Assembly: GCF_028640845.1 (NCBI RefSeq)
Contig: NC_080541.1
Coordinates: forward strand, 154,831,502 to 154,895,501
Source: Ahaetulla prasina
Lineage: Eukaryota; Chordata; Lepidosauria; Squamata; Colubridae
DNA length: 64,000 bases
Direction of reading: 5' to 3'
Below the pieces are notes generated by a model, which was not told the DNA's origin, did no database searches, and worked only from the letters and a program-made list of their open reading frames with translations. Positions within the stretch are counted from its first letter, which is position 1; each line of letters begins with the position of its first letter. The position numbers were made by a program, and so were the translations under genes. This document shows positions 44,889 to 53,688 of this stretch, in pieces.

Positions 44889-44910
44889 TGCGCATGCGCG
44901 TTATGGCGGC
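44889..44910 (+). promoter_or_regulatory. Candidate internal LINE promoter: NRF1-type and YY1-type motifs
   Basis: TGCGCATGCGCG (44889-44900) matches the palindromic NRF1 site, and ATGGCGGC (44903-44910) matches the core of a YY1 site. Both fall within about 25 bp of the inferred element start. A second ATGGCGGC with a GACCATGTT neighbour lies at 45095-45110. No TATA box is visible, as usual for LINE internal promoters. Binding is inferred from motif match only. Confidence 0.55.
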
Positions 44911-45875
44911 GTTCTGAGACTTCGCGGAGACGGCGGCTGAGAGTCTGCAGGCCGCAATGCCGTTCTGTGGGCCGCCTGGCTGCATGGTCCTCGGCTCCGG
45001 GTATGCGATCCTTCCGGCAGCCAAGAGCGAGGTCTTTGGACCTCATTGAGCTCTCGGCTGCTGAGTACGGAGCCGAAGTCCTCTACAGCAGCGGATGGCG
45101 GCGACCATGTTGGGGGGGGCGTGAGAAGACGCCCAGCCTGACTCAGCTGTTTGTCGGCCGTTTCGGCCGCGGATGCAATCAATCGGCTGGGGAGCGGGCC
45201 AACCGTCGACGGCGGTATGCTGGTATGCGGTATGCTGAGTCTTGGGTGTTGGACCGCAGGTAACATCGGTGGCTGGAGTGGGGCCTGCACGGACATGATT
45301 ATTGCCCCTCCCCCTACCCTTCTCTCCTCACTTCATGGCCCGGAACATCGTTCTTCCCCCCCACTGCTGACTTTTACCATGGCCTGCCTAGAATGCCGTA
45401 ATTTTACCTACGGCTTACATCTTAGGTCGTTTTTTCCATCGGCGACTGAGAGGTGGCTAGGCCTGGTCATTTACAACAGCGGCACTGTGCTGGACGGCAC
45501 TGACGGCACTGACGGTACTGGCGACATAATTTTCGTCCTGATTAGCGTACCACACGGGTTTGTCCCGTGATGGTATGCTGCCGGGAACCCAAGGGATACT
45601 ATCCCGGCTACTGACTTTTCCATCTTTGTAGCCGAGGAAACAACCAAGGGGAGGCTATTATGCCAATCTCCGAGAGGGAGGTTATTAGATCAGAACCGGA
45701 TTTTCGGCCTTGGTTGTCTCTGGACCCTTTTGGACTTTCTATGGACTATGATCAATATCTCTGCCCGAGTGGCCAGTAATATGCCTAATATCGGGTTTGA
45801 CGATCTACAGGTACAACCAGAACATCTTCGCCGGTCAGGAATGGACATCTTGTCGCTGTTAACTGACTATTTCCC
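44911..45875 (+). other. Family B LINE 5' region
   Basis: CpG-rich leader of about 1 kb before the main ORF. It contains a 139-aa frame at 45151-45570 (MSAVSAADAINRLGSGPTVD...) with no motif I recognise. It could be a degraded ORF1 or simply untranslated leader. Confidence 0.5.
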
Positions 45876-48779
45876 ATGAGATACTCGTTCGCCGAACTAC
45901 GACGACTGCGAGGTTCCCCCGCCTCGCAGGAATGGCCCTCCAAACTATCAAGGGCCTACCTTAACGAAGGGTCTTGGGACCCAGAGAGGTGGCATGCGGC
46001 CAAGAAGAAGTTGTGGGGTTTTTTAAATAGTTTTTTAAATAAGGGTTTTTTAAGGGGGGGGAGGGATTTGGCGGGTGGGGGTCAGAACCCGCCGGGGAGG
46101 GATCCAGCCCCTGTGCTAGTTCGCGACACTATTCCATCTTGTCTGAAGGCAGGGGGGGAGGACGTTCCAGGTTTAGAGGGTTGTTCAATCTGTACGGTAA
46201 GTGGGAGAGGCAGATATGGCGGGGGGGAGGGGCCGTATCGTGTTGAGGGAGCACGCGTTCGATGTTTGAGAGCGATCGCGTGCTCCGGCCCCTCAGTCCC
46301 GACCCATTCCCCGGGTGGCCATGATCCTCAGAGCTTGGACCTTCGGCTGATGTTATGTAATGCTCGGTCCGTGGTTAATAAGGCCCCCCTGATTTGCGAT
46401 CTTATTCAGGGGGAGTCCGTGGACCTTATGGGTATTACGGAAACCTGGTTGGGCCCAGAGGGGGGGGTCCCCCTTGTCGAGATGTGCCCGCCAGGTTTCC
46501 GAGCATTCCATCAGCCGAGGGTCCAAGGTAGGGGTGGGGGGGTGGCGGTTGTTACTAAGGAGGATCTAGAGCCGAGGGAGACCACTGTTCCTCAGATTGC
46601 CGGCTGTGAATCCCTCTATGTGCGGTGGGGCTATAGGAATCAGTTGGGCTTGGTGATCGCGTACCTGGCTCCTTGCTACGTGACCACAGCCCTGCCTGAG
46701 CTGTTGGAGGTACTCGCTGCTGTGGCGGTTGAAACCCCCAGACTTATAGTCATGGGGGATTTTAACCTGCCATCAGTTGGCTTGTCATCGACGGCAGCTC
46801 GGGAGTTCCAGGCTTCCATGACGGCCTTGGACCTGATTCGAGTAAATGATGGCCCTACGCACACGGGGGGAGGCACGCTGGATCTGATTTATATCTCTGG
46901 GCAGTGGCTTAATGATCTGGTGTTAGATGATTTAGTAACAGAACCAATGTCATGGTCGGATCATTTTCTCCTTCGCCTAGACTTCCGAACCGCCATTCAC
47001 CACCGCAGGGAGACGGAACCTATACGGTGGTTCCGTCCCAGGCGCCTGATGGACCCCGAGAGGTTCCTGACAGAGCTTGGGCCATTCCCTGAGGAACTGG
47101 CCCACGGCACGACTGAGGAACTGGTTGCGGCCTGGGAACAGGCCGCGGCCGGGGCCTTGGACCGTGTCGTGCCTTTGCGGCCTCTGACCCGGCGGAGATC
47201 TCGTCCGGCCCCTTGGTACTCCGAGGGGCTGAGGGAGATGAAACGCCGGAGAAGACGCCTGGAGAGCACCTGGAGGTCCAGTCGCTCCGAAGCTGATCGG
47301 ACACTAGTTAGGTCCTATTCTAGGACCTACCTAGTGGCAATGAGGGAAGCGAGGCGTTTCTACGCCTCCACCCTCATTGCGTCGGCAGATAACCGCCCGG
47401 CCGCCCTGTTTCGGGTGACCCGCTCTCTCCTACATCAGGAGGTGCGGGATGACCCGTTGCAGGGACGAGCCGAGGAGTTTAGCGGTTATCTATACGATAA
47501 AATCGCTCAGCTGAGGGACGGTCTGGACCGAAATTGGGATGATCCAAGCGAGGGAGAGGAGGCACGTCTTGTTGAGTCCATTTGGGATGAGTTTGACCCT
47601 GTGGCTCCCGAGGACGTCGACAGGTTGTTGGGGAGGCTGCACGGCACGACATGTTTACTGGACCCGTGCCCTTCCTGGCTGGTACTGGCCACTCAGGCGG
47701 TGACACGAGGCTGGCTCCAGAGGATTATCAACGCTTCTTTATTGGAAGGGGTTTTCCCTGCCGCCTTGAAAGAGGCGGTGGTGAGACCCCTCCTTAAGAA
47801 GCCCTCCCTGGACCCAGCTATTTTGGGTAATTATCGTCCAGTCTCCAACCTTCGCTTTGTTGCGAAGGTTGTAGAGAGTGCCGTGGCGCGACAGCTACCC
47901 CAATACCTGGATGAAGATGTCTATCTAGACCCGTTCCAGTCCGGCTTCCGACGCGGATACAGCACGGAGACAGCTTTGGTCGCATTGGTGGATGATCTCT
48001 GGAGGGCCAGGGACAGGGGTTATTCCTCTGCCCTGGTCCTATTAGACCTCTCGGCGGCGTTCGATACCATCGACCATGGTATCTTGCTGCGCCGGCTGGG
48101 GGGATTGGGAGTGGGAGGCACCGTATATCGGTGGTTCTCCTCCTATCTCTCCGACCGGACGCAGACGGTGTTGACGGGGGGGCAGAGGTCGACCGCGAGG
48201 GGCCTCACTTGTGGGGTCCCGCAGGGGTCGATTCTCTCGCCCCTGCTGTTCAACATCTACATGAAGCCGTTGGGTGAGATCATCAGTGGTTTCGGGGTGA
48301 GATACCAGCAGTACGCTGATGATACTCAGCTGTACTTCTCCACCCCGGGCCACCCCAATGAAGTTGTTGAAGTGCTGTCCCGGTGTTTGGAAGCCGTACG
48401 GGTCTGGATGGGGAGAAACAGGCTCAAGCTTAATCCCTCCAAGACGGAGTGGCTGTGGATGCCGGCATCCCGATTCAGTCAGCTGCAGCCGCAGCTGGCT
48501 GTCGGAGGCGAGTTATTGGCCCCAAAGGATAGGGTGCGCAACTTAGGCGTCCTCCTGGATGATCGGCTGTCGTTTGAAGATCATTTGACGGCCGTCTCCA
48601 GGAGGGCCTTCTACCAGGTTCGCCTGGTCCGCAGTTGCGCCTTCCTTGATCGGGATGCCTTATGCACAGTCACTCATGCCCTCGTTACCTCTCGCTTGGA
48701 TTACTGTAATGCTCTCTACATGGGGCTCCTTGAGGTGCACTCGGAGGCTTCAGTTAGTCCAGAATGCAGCTGCGGGTGA
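45876..48779 (+). CDS. Family B LINE ORF2: endonuclease and reverse transcriptase
   Basis: 967-aa frame. Residues 1-155: basic N-terminal region (LRRLRGSPASQEWPSKL, HAAKKKLWGFLNSFL) with no known fold. Residues about 157-375: APE-type endonuclease, with LMLCNARSVVNK (Asn), MGITETWLGP (catalytic Glu), IVMGDFNLPS (Asp and Asn) and WSDHFLLRL (Ser-Asp-His). These nick target DNA for target-primed reverse transcription. About 640-860: RT, with GNYRPVSNLRFVAKVVESAV, motif A LVLLDLSAAFDTIDHG, CGVPQGSILSPLLFNIYMKP and active site QYADDTQLYFS. The frame is lost near 48728: relatives (27214-28218) read YMGLPLRSTRRL where this copy goes to YMGLLEVHSEAS and stops. The rest continues in the 48646-49155 frame. 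All catalytic residues I can see are intact. The upstream start is uncertain, since M1 may be internal. Confidence 0.92.
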   Translation: MRYSFAELRRLRGSPASQEWPSKLSRAYLNEGSWDPERWHAAKKKLWGFLNSFLNKGFLRGGRDLAGGGQNPPGRDPAPVLVRDTIPSCLKAGGEDVPGLEGCSICTVSGRGRYGGGEGPYRVEGARVRCLRAIACSGPSVPTHSPGGHDPQSLDLRLMLCNARSVVNKAPLICDLIQGESVDLMGITETWLGPEGGVPLVEMCPPGFRAFHQPRVQGRGGGVAVVTKEDLEPRETTVPQIAGCESLYVRWGYRNQLGLVIAYLAPCYVTTALPELLEVLAAVAVETPRLIVMGDFNLPSVGLSSTAAREFQASMTALDLIRVNDGPTHTGGGTLDLIYISGQWLNDLVLDDLVTEPMSWSDHFLLRLDFRTAIHHRRETEPIRWFRPRRLMDPERFLTELGPFPEELAHGTTEELVAAWEQAAAGALDRVVPLRPLTRRRSRPAPWYSEGLREMKRRRRRLESTWRSSRSEADRTLVRSYSRTYLVAMREARRFYASTLIASADNRPAALFRVTRSLLHQEVRDDPLQGRAEEFSGYLYDKIAQLRDGLDRNWDDPSEGEEARLVESIWDEFDPVAPEDVDRLLGRLHGTTCLLDPCPSWLVLATQAVTRGWLQRIINASLLEGVFPAALKEAVVRPLLKKPSLDPAILGNYRPVSNLRFVAKVVESAVARQLPQYLDEDVYLDPFQSGFRRGYSTETALVALVDDLWRARDRGYSSALVLLDLSAAFDTIDHGILLRRLGGLGVGGTVYRWFSSYLSDRTQTVLTGGQRSTARGLTCGVPQGSILSPLLFNIYMKPLGEIISGFGVRYQQYADDTQLYFSTPGHPNEVVEVLSRCLEAVRVWMGRNRLKLNPSKTEWLWMPASRFSQLQPQLAVGGELLAPKDRVRNLGVLLDDRLSFEDHLTAVSRRAFYQVRLVRSCAFLDRDALCTVTHALVTSRLDYCNALYMGLLEVHSEASVSPECSCG

Positions 48780-49155
48780 TAGAGGAGCTACGCGTAGCTC
48801 CCATGTAACACCGCTTCTGCGCAGACTGCACTGGCTGCCTGTGGCCTTTCGAGTGCACTTTAAGGTGTTGGTTACGACCTTTAAAGCGCTCCATGGCTTA
48901 GGACCTGGGTACTTACGGGACCGCCTGCTGTTACCACATGCCTCCCACCGACCCGTACGCTCCCATAGAGAGGGACTTCTCAGGGTGCCGTCCGCCAAAC
49001 AATGTCGGCTGGCGGCCCCCAGGGGAAGGGCCTTCTCTGTGGGGGCTCCCACTCTCTGGAACGAGCTTCCCCCTGGTTTACGTCAAATACCTGACCTTCG
49101 GACATTCTGTCGCGAACTGAAGACCCATCTTTTTATTCGCGCGGGGCTGGCTTAA
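48728..49155 (+). pseudogene. Family B ORF2 C-terminal domain, out of frame
   Basis: In the next frame: SLRCTRRLQLVQNAAAGDRG, HVTPLLRRLHWLPVAFRVHF, LGPGYLRDRLLLPHASHRPV, GRAFSVGAPTLWNELPPGLR and FCRELKTHLFIRAGLA-stop. This matches the C-terminus encoded at 27214-28218. NAAAGDRGA replaces NAAARVIEGA, showing a further small in-frame change. It belongs to the same protein as 45876-48779 before the frameshift. Confidence 0.9.
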
Positions 49156-49298
49156 TTGGATTTTAAAAGGGAATTTTACCAATTTTAAATGGGGTTTTAA
49201 TTGACGATGATTTTTAACATCAGGCTAATTTTGAATAAGTTTTTTAAGGGTATTTAAATTGTGTATATTTGTATTGTTGGTTTTATTTTGCCTGTACA

Positions 49299-49327
49299 CC
49301 GCCCTGAGTCCTTCGGGAGAAGGGCGG
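49299..49327 (+). other. 3'-terminal hairpin of family B LINE
   Basis: Stem CCGCCCT (49299-49305) / AGGGCGG (49321-49327) around a GAGTCCTTCGGGAGA loop region, followed by TATAAAAATCAAAT and the AAAT tail. The same hairpin ends the copies at 27065-27094 and 59285-59313 and the SINE at 26033-26059. The family knowledge is that LINE RTs recognise such 3' structures. Confidence 0.8.
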
Positions 49328-49375
49328 TATAAAAATCAAATAAAATAAATAAATAAATAAATAAATAAAATAAAC

Positions 49376-49618
49376 AATCACAAAGAAAAATGAGAATGTG
49401 TTTAACCAATGGCTTGACTGACTTGTGACTTCCTGCCAGCTTCCCCATTGACTTTGCTTGTCAGAAGCCACCTGTGAAGGTTGCAAATGAAAATTACATA
49501 ATCTACAGGAGTGTTGCCACAGTTGCAACTTCAAGGACCAGCTATAAATCTCTTTTTTCAATACCATCATAACTTTGAACAGTCATAGTGTGTGATTAGT
49601 AGCCAAGGACTACTGTAT
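49376..49618. mobile_element. Partial copy of the 3625-4032 TIR repeat
   Basis: TTCCCCATTGACTTTGCTTG, CATAACTTTGAACAGTCAT and GGACTACTGTA correspond to the right half of the 3625-4032 repeat. It directly follows the family B AAAT tail. Confidence 0.5.
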
Positions 49619-50794
49619 AACAGAAAGAATGATTACCTTGATGGAAATAGTTACATTAATTATATTGAATTCATTTTATCTGCATGAAATTAGAAATGAA
49701 ACTCAATGTCAATCAAAGGAAAATTTAGACTATGGGCCCAAAACAGCTGTGCACCCCTGTTCTAAGGCCAGGTCAAGATATCTGAGCAAATTAAAATGGT
49801 GGACAAGTTTAGATTTTTTTATACACCACTATGGCTTTACTTCCCATTTCATTGCTATTGTCAGGAAGTTTGGATCCACTGGAGGATTAACTTAAATGCT
49901 GGCAGCATCTTGTTGCTTTCTGTCAGTTAAACACATGCAAACATTTTCAATCTCCATGATAAGGTTAAGAACTAACTGTTCAAAAGAGCCTTCAACATTT
50001 TAATTAATAAAGTCATCAGTTTTCCTCACTTTTAATCAACCATGGTGTCTAATATAAAGCTAAAAGTATCATCTAAACACAGCATTTAAGTATCTTCTTA
50101 AAATCCCTTAAGGAGCTTCAGACTAAGGAGCTTCAGACTTTAGAAAAGGAAGAAAAAGAAAAGAAAAAAGGAACAAAAAGAAAAGAAAAAAAAACATATC
50201 CAACTTTACCACAAGTTCAATGGAGTATTTAAGATTACTTAAATAAAGAAAAAAAATCAGTTCAATACATTTCTTTGCCAAGAATCTGACTGCTGAGAAC
50301 CCCCTACTTTCTGCTTATTTTTTTGTCCTAAATGTGTATTGATTACTTCCACCTTAGTGAACAGTAAATATTATTAAAAAATAAATGACAATCATGAGTC
50401 GAATTAAATGTCAGCTAGGTTAGACTTTTACAACTTTCTGCTCCCCTGGAAAAAATGTCAAGGGAATATCTCCTGGTAAAGTACACAAGATATGAAAATA
50501 ATAGTGACATTATGATGGTAATGATGATGGATATAGTAACACATTAAAATTAGAGAAGATTGTCCCAATTAACCCATCTAATAGTTATATTTTTATTTTT
50601 GTTTGAAATAAAAGTGTTCCATATTCAGCAGAATATGTATAAATACCCCCTAATTTTTGGACTGGGCTACAAGGCTTTAGACATGAAATTGAATAATTTT
50701 GTGCCAGTATTTTACTCCATTCATGTACTTTATTTTAACATAAAATATATAAAAATATATATGACTATAAAATATCTGTTCCTTTAAGTAATGA

Positions 50795-50796
<2 letters not shown>
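49619..50796. other. Unassigned sequence
   Basis: AT-rich. A small tandem copy of AAGGAGCTTCAGACT lies at about 50109-50138. No gene. Confidence 0.35.

Positions 50797-50843
<47 letters not shown>
50797..50843. repeat. (TG)n microsatellite
   Basis: About 22 TG units directly left of a PLE end repeat. Confidence 0.95.
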
Positions 50844-50844
<1 letters not shown>

Positions 50845-50852
<8 letters not shown>

Positions 50853-51012
50853 GTTTTCGCGGGTGTTTGTATGTAGGTCTTTGGTTATTCGGGTTTTCTC
50901 CCGCGTAAAATTGGAAGTGTCTTGGCGACATTTCGACGAAGTCTCATTCGTCATCTTCAGGCTTCAGCTACGTGCTTCTGGGAGCAATGTGTGATTGCAG
51001 CTGTTTCTTCCT
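50845..51012 (-). mobile_element. Penelope-like element end repeat, minus orientation
   Basis: Left arm of a large inverted repeat: its complement reads AAGAAACAGCTGCAATCACA, GCCTGAAGATGACGAATGAG, ACGCGGGAGAAAACCCGAAT. It contains the hammerhead-like motif at 50927-50961. No PLE coding sequence lies between this arm and its partner (51063-51197). Confidence 0.65.
50927..50961 (-). ncRNA. Hammerhead-ribozyme-like motif
   Basis: The minus strand reads CTGAAGA, one unpaired T, stem GACGAA / loop TGAGAC / TTCGTC, then GAAAT and GTC. The constant core CUGANGA and GAAA is complete. The base after GAAA is T where the 51112 copy has C. Stem III is minimal, as in hammerheads known from Penelope-like elements. 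Confidence 0.5.
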
Positions 51013-51062
51013 TTTTAACTGCTAGTGGGGGTTTGAACTGAATTCGTTCAATTCAGTTCAAG

Positions 51063-51197
51063 AAGAAACAGCTGCAATCACACATTGCTCCCAGAAGCAC
51101 GAAGCTGAAGCCTGAAGATGACGAATGAGACTTCGTCGAAACGTCGCCAAGACACTTCCAATTTTACGCGGGAGAAAACCCGAATAACCAAAGACAC
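51063..51197 (+). mobile_element. Penelope-like element end repeat, plus orientation
   Basis: Right arm of the inverted repeat with 50845-51012: AAGAAACAGCTGCAATCACA, then GAAGCCTGAAGATGACGAAT, ending CCGAATAACCAAAGACAC. A spacer of about 50 bp separates the arms and contains its own small palindrome (TGAACTGAATTCGTTCAATT, about 51037-51056). Confidence 0.65.
51112..51145 (+). ncRNA. Hammerhead-ribozyme-like motif (best-preserved copy)
   Basis: CTGAAGA (51112-51118), unpaired T, GACGAA / TGAGAC / TTCGTC (stem II, 6 perfect pairs), GAAAC and GTC. All invariant core positions of a hammerhead (CUGANGA, GAAA, followed by UH) are present. Predicted self-cleavage would fall after ACGTC (about 51145), perhaps as a dimer because stem III is very short. 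Confidence 0.55.
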
Positions 51198-51205
51198 ACA
51201 CACAC

Positions 51206-51257
<52 letters not shown>
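51193..51257. repeat. (AC)n(AT)n(GT)n microsatellite
   Basis: Near-palindromic run of AC, AT and GT units between the plus and minus PLE ends. Confidence 0.95.
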
Positions 51258-51258
<1 letters not shown>

Positions 51259-52140
51259 GGTCTTGGCATATTCGGATCTTTTCCCATGTAAGTTTGAGAG
51301 TATCTTGGCGACATTTCGACGAGGTCTCATCATCTTCAGGCTGGTGCTTTTGGCTTTGAGCTTGTGTGAGCAGAGCGTGGTCGGAGCTTCCGTCTTTTTA
51401 TAAATACTGGTGGGGAGGTGAGAAGTGTTGCTGTGAGCGGGTTGGTTGTCTGTGTGGTTGCATCTTGATTGGTAGATGGAGTAGGTGTTTGCAGATTGGT
51501 CAGCTGTTTCATAGCATCCTGCGTGTGTGTGTGGTCCTAATCTTTTGTTCCTGAGCTTTGGTGTTGTGGCCTCTGGAGTTCTGTGATGTGATGTCTTGAG
51601 CAAATGGCTGTGATGCAGCATCCCGGGTTCTGGTTTGGCTCCGAGTCCAAGGTCCTGTCATGTGTTCCTGGTGTGTGTCAGCTTGCTTTGTGTGGGGATC
51701 AGAGGGGGGCACAGCAGCCAGTGGTGCCAGCATGGTCTGGCTTCTGGATGGTGCTCGTGTTTTGTCTGTGGGATGAGTTTGGGTTTGAATCTGGTGAGGA
51801 TGATTGGTGGTGGCATTGTGTGTTATCCTGGGTCCGGTGTCAATTTTCATGGCTGGGACTTGTTTGTTGACTAAGGCTAGTTTCCAGATATCTGGTAGGC
51901 GGGAGGTGTTGTCACGTTTGTTCATGTTGTGGGGGTGTTTCTCTATTTCGATGGGTTCAATAATTATTCTCTTTTTGTGGTGTTCAGTTTTGGTGATTAA
52001 TTTGGTTCCTTCAAAATCAATTTTGTGTCCTGTGGTTTTAAGGTTCTGGAAAAGGGAGGAGGTTTTTTTCTTCTTTTCTGACTGTGTTCTTGTGTACTGT
52101 GATGCATGCATTTATTTGTGCTTTCTGGTACAAGTGTAAA
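51258..52140 (-). pseudogene. Penelope-like element: GIY-YIG endonuclease C-terminus, tail and end repeat
   Basis: The minus-strand frame 52111-51509 has GHKIDFEGTKLITKTEHHKK, then RIIIEPIEIEKHPHNMNKRD and LPDIWKLAL. This is the latter half of the GIY-YIG endonuclease that PLEs use to cut target DNA, including the conserved Glu region (about residues 52-55) and the Asn block. A low-complexity Thr/His/Gln-rich tail follows. Another frame (51621-51058) carries CYETADQSANTYSIYQSRCN and runs into the end repeat (SLKMMRPRRNVAKILSNLH). The GIY-YIG start and the RT are missing, so the copy is 5'-truncated at about 52140 and frameshifted. PLE assignment rests on recognised motifs. Confidence 0.7.
51310..51339 (-). 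ncRNA. Hammerhead-ribozyme-like motif, third copy
   Basis: The minus strand reads CTGAAGA, T, GATGA / GACC / TCGTC, GAAAT, GTC. Compared with 51112-51145 the loop is shorter and the stem keeps pairing through a T-G wobble, which suggests stem II has been maintained. Confidence 0.5.
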
Positions 52141-52364
52141 TTGAACTTAAACATATAAAATTCTCTCCAAAAATCATATCTTCAAAACTTGAAACAGGAA
52201 TGCTCAATTCAAATTGTCAAAGTCCTTTTCTGGTTTTAAGAATATCAATGCAGTTTATTTTCTTTATATTGCTCCAAGTATTCCAGAATATTTGAAATGT
52301 TTCTAATACTATTTCATAGTTTGTATTTTAGGTTAAAAAAACCTACATTAATCTTCATGAATAA
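52141..52364. other. Unassigned sequence
   Basis: No feature recognised. Confidence 0.35.
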
Positions 52365-52467
52365 AATAGCACCTAAATTTATATATCACTTCATAGTGCT
52401 TTACAGCCCTCTCTAAGCAGTTTACAGAATCAGCATATTGCTCTCAACAATCTGGATCCTCATTTTA
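52365..52467 (-). mobile_element. SINE 3' part (non-hairpin tail type), antisense
   Basis: The complement of TAAAATGAGGATCCAGATTG, GCATATTGCTCT-like text and CTTAGAGAGGGCTGTAAAGC matches the 3' halves of the SINEs at 59708-59943 and 61905-62135. The tRNA-like head is missing. Confidence 0.75.
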
Positions 52468-53688
52468 TATTTATTTATTTAGTTAGTTAGTCAAATACAT
52501 ATTAAATAATATATATAAGTATAAGCATGAATTGAATACATAAAATGAATACAACTAAAGGGAACATTAGGACAGGGACGGTAGGCAAGCTGGTGCTCTT
52601 ATGCACGCCCCTTACAGTCTTCTTAGGAATGGGGTGAGGTCAACAGTAGACAGTCTTAGGTTAAAGTTTTGGGGATTTTGGGATGAGACCACAGAGTCTG
52701 GTAGTGCATTCCAGGCATTAACAACTCTGTTATTGAAGTCATATTTTCTGCAATTGAGATTGGAGCGGTTCACTTTAAGTTTGAATCTATTATGTGCTCG
52801 TGTATTGTTGTGGTTGAAGCTGAAGTAGTCATTGACAGGAAGGACATTGTAGCAGATGATTTTATGAACTATGCTCAGGTCATACCGAAGGCGCCGTAGT
52901 TCTAAATTTTCTAAACTCAGAATTTCAAGTCTGGTGGTATAAGGTATTTTCTTGCAAGCAGAGGAGTGGAGGACCCTTCTTGTGAAATATTTCTGGCCGC
53001 GCTCAATTGTATTAATGTCTGATATGCAGTGTGGGTTCCAGACAGATGAGCTGTATTTGAGAATTGGTCTAGCAAATGTTTTGTATGCTCTGGTTAGTAG
53101 TGTAATATTACTGGAGAAGAAGTTACGCAAGATTAGGTTTACAACTCTTAATGCCTTTTTGGCGATGTTGTTACAGTGGGCTTTGGCACTTAGATCATTT
53201 GATATGAGTACTCCAAGGTCCTTGACAGAGGGAGGGTCATCTGCAAGGTCATGTCCACATAGCTTGTATTTTGTGTTCTGATTCTTTTTGCCAATGTGTA
53301 AGACAGAGCATTTGTTGTTTGAGATTTGGAGTCGCCAATTTTTTGACCATTCCGACACAAAGTTAAGGTCTGTTTGAAGGGTAGCAGCATTGCTGGTAGT
53401 GTTTAACAGGTTAACATCATCAGCGAAGAGAACACAGTTACTTATAATATGATCACAAAGGTCATTTATATATAATATGAAGAGTGTTGGTCCTAGAACA
53501 CTGCCTTGGGGCTCACCACTGTTAACAGGTGCAGAATTTGATAGGGCGCTGCCTATTTTGACCACTTGTTGCCTGTTTGACAGAAACACAGTTATCCAAT
53601 TATGGAGAGGTCCAGAGATGCCGTAGGATTTGAGTTTTAGAAGTAGTTTGTTGTGTACCATTGAATCAAAGGCTTTACAGAAGTCATT
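52468..53688 (-). mobile_element. 5'-truncated family A-type LINE, antisense
   Basis: TTTA/GTTA tail at the left, 3' UTR with GGACAGGGACGGTAGGC and TTATGCACGCCCCTTA, then the RT ORF. It is truncated at about 53688, immediately upstream of RT motif A (DFCKAFDSMVHNKLL). The GGGCGTGCATAAG-type 3' UTR ties it to the family A copies at 14374 and 24768. Confidence 0.92.
52612..53661 (-). CDS. Family A LINE reverse transcriptase, open 349-aa fragment
   Basis: Longest intact family A frame in the window. It begins just after motif A with MVHNKLLLKLKSYGISGPLH. Motif B region GEPQGSVLGPTLFILYINDL (near residue 49), active site VLFADDVNLL (about residue 77), thumb with KDLGVLISNDLSAKAHCNNI, LTRAYKTFARPILKYSSS, and C-terminal FTRRVLHSS, LENLELRRLRYDLSIVH, ending DLTPFLRRL-stop. 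The catalytic Asp pair is present. GEPQG replaces the more usual GVPQG. No stop interrupts it, so this copy is comparatively young, but it lacks the endonuclease and the RT N-terminus and cannot be autonomous. Confidence 0.9.
   Translation of the reverse strand: MVHNKLLLKLKSYGISGPLHNWITVFLSNRQQVVKIGSALSNSAPVNSGEPQGSVLGPTLFILYINDLCDHIISNCVLFADDVNLLNTTSNAATLQTDLNFVSEWSKNWRLQISNNKCSVLHIGKKNQNTKYKLCGHDLADDPPSVKDLGVLISNDLSAKAHCNNIAKKALRVVNLILRNFFSSNITLLTRAYKTFARPILKYSSSVWNPHCISDINTIERGQKYFTRRVLHSSACKKIPYTTRLEILSLENLELRRLRYDLSIVHKIICYNVLPVNDYFSFNHNNTRAHNRFKLKVNRSNLNCRKYDFNNRVVNAWNALPDSVVSSQNPQNFNLRLSTVDLTPFLRRL

Larger units (their letters stand above)
44885..49375 (+). mobile_element. Near-complete family B (L3/CR1-like) LINE
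   Basis: About 4.5 kb of GC-rich sequence between AT-rich flanks. It has a CpG-rich 5' region of about 1 kb, ORF2 with apurinic-type endonuclease and RT (45876-48779, continuing to 49155 after a frameshift), a 3' UTR, the terminal hairpin at 49299-49327 and an AAAT tail (49335-49372). No second ORF with an RNA-binding motif is obvious. It is the only copy in the window that keeps the endonuclease and 5' region. The exact 5' boundary is inferred from the abrupt rise in GC at about 44885. Confidence 0.92.

Noticed and set aside
48042..48353. Antisense ORF of 103 aa inside the family B RT
   Set aside because: Shadow of the RT reading frame. The same antisense frame recurs wherever this RT is present.
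44885..49375. GC-rich, CpG-rich block with a 967-aa ORF that could be a host gene with a CpG island
   Set aside because: The protein shows endonuclease and RT motifs of a LINE, other copies occur at 27-28.4 kb and 58.9-59.3 kb, and it ends in a LINE 3' hairpin and AAAT tail.
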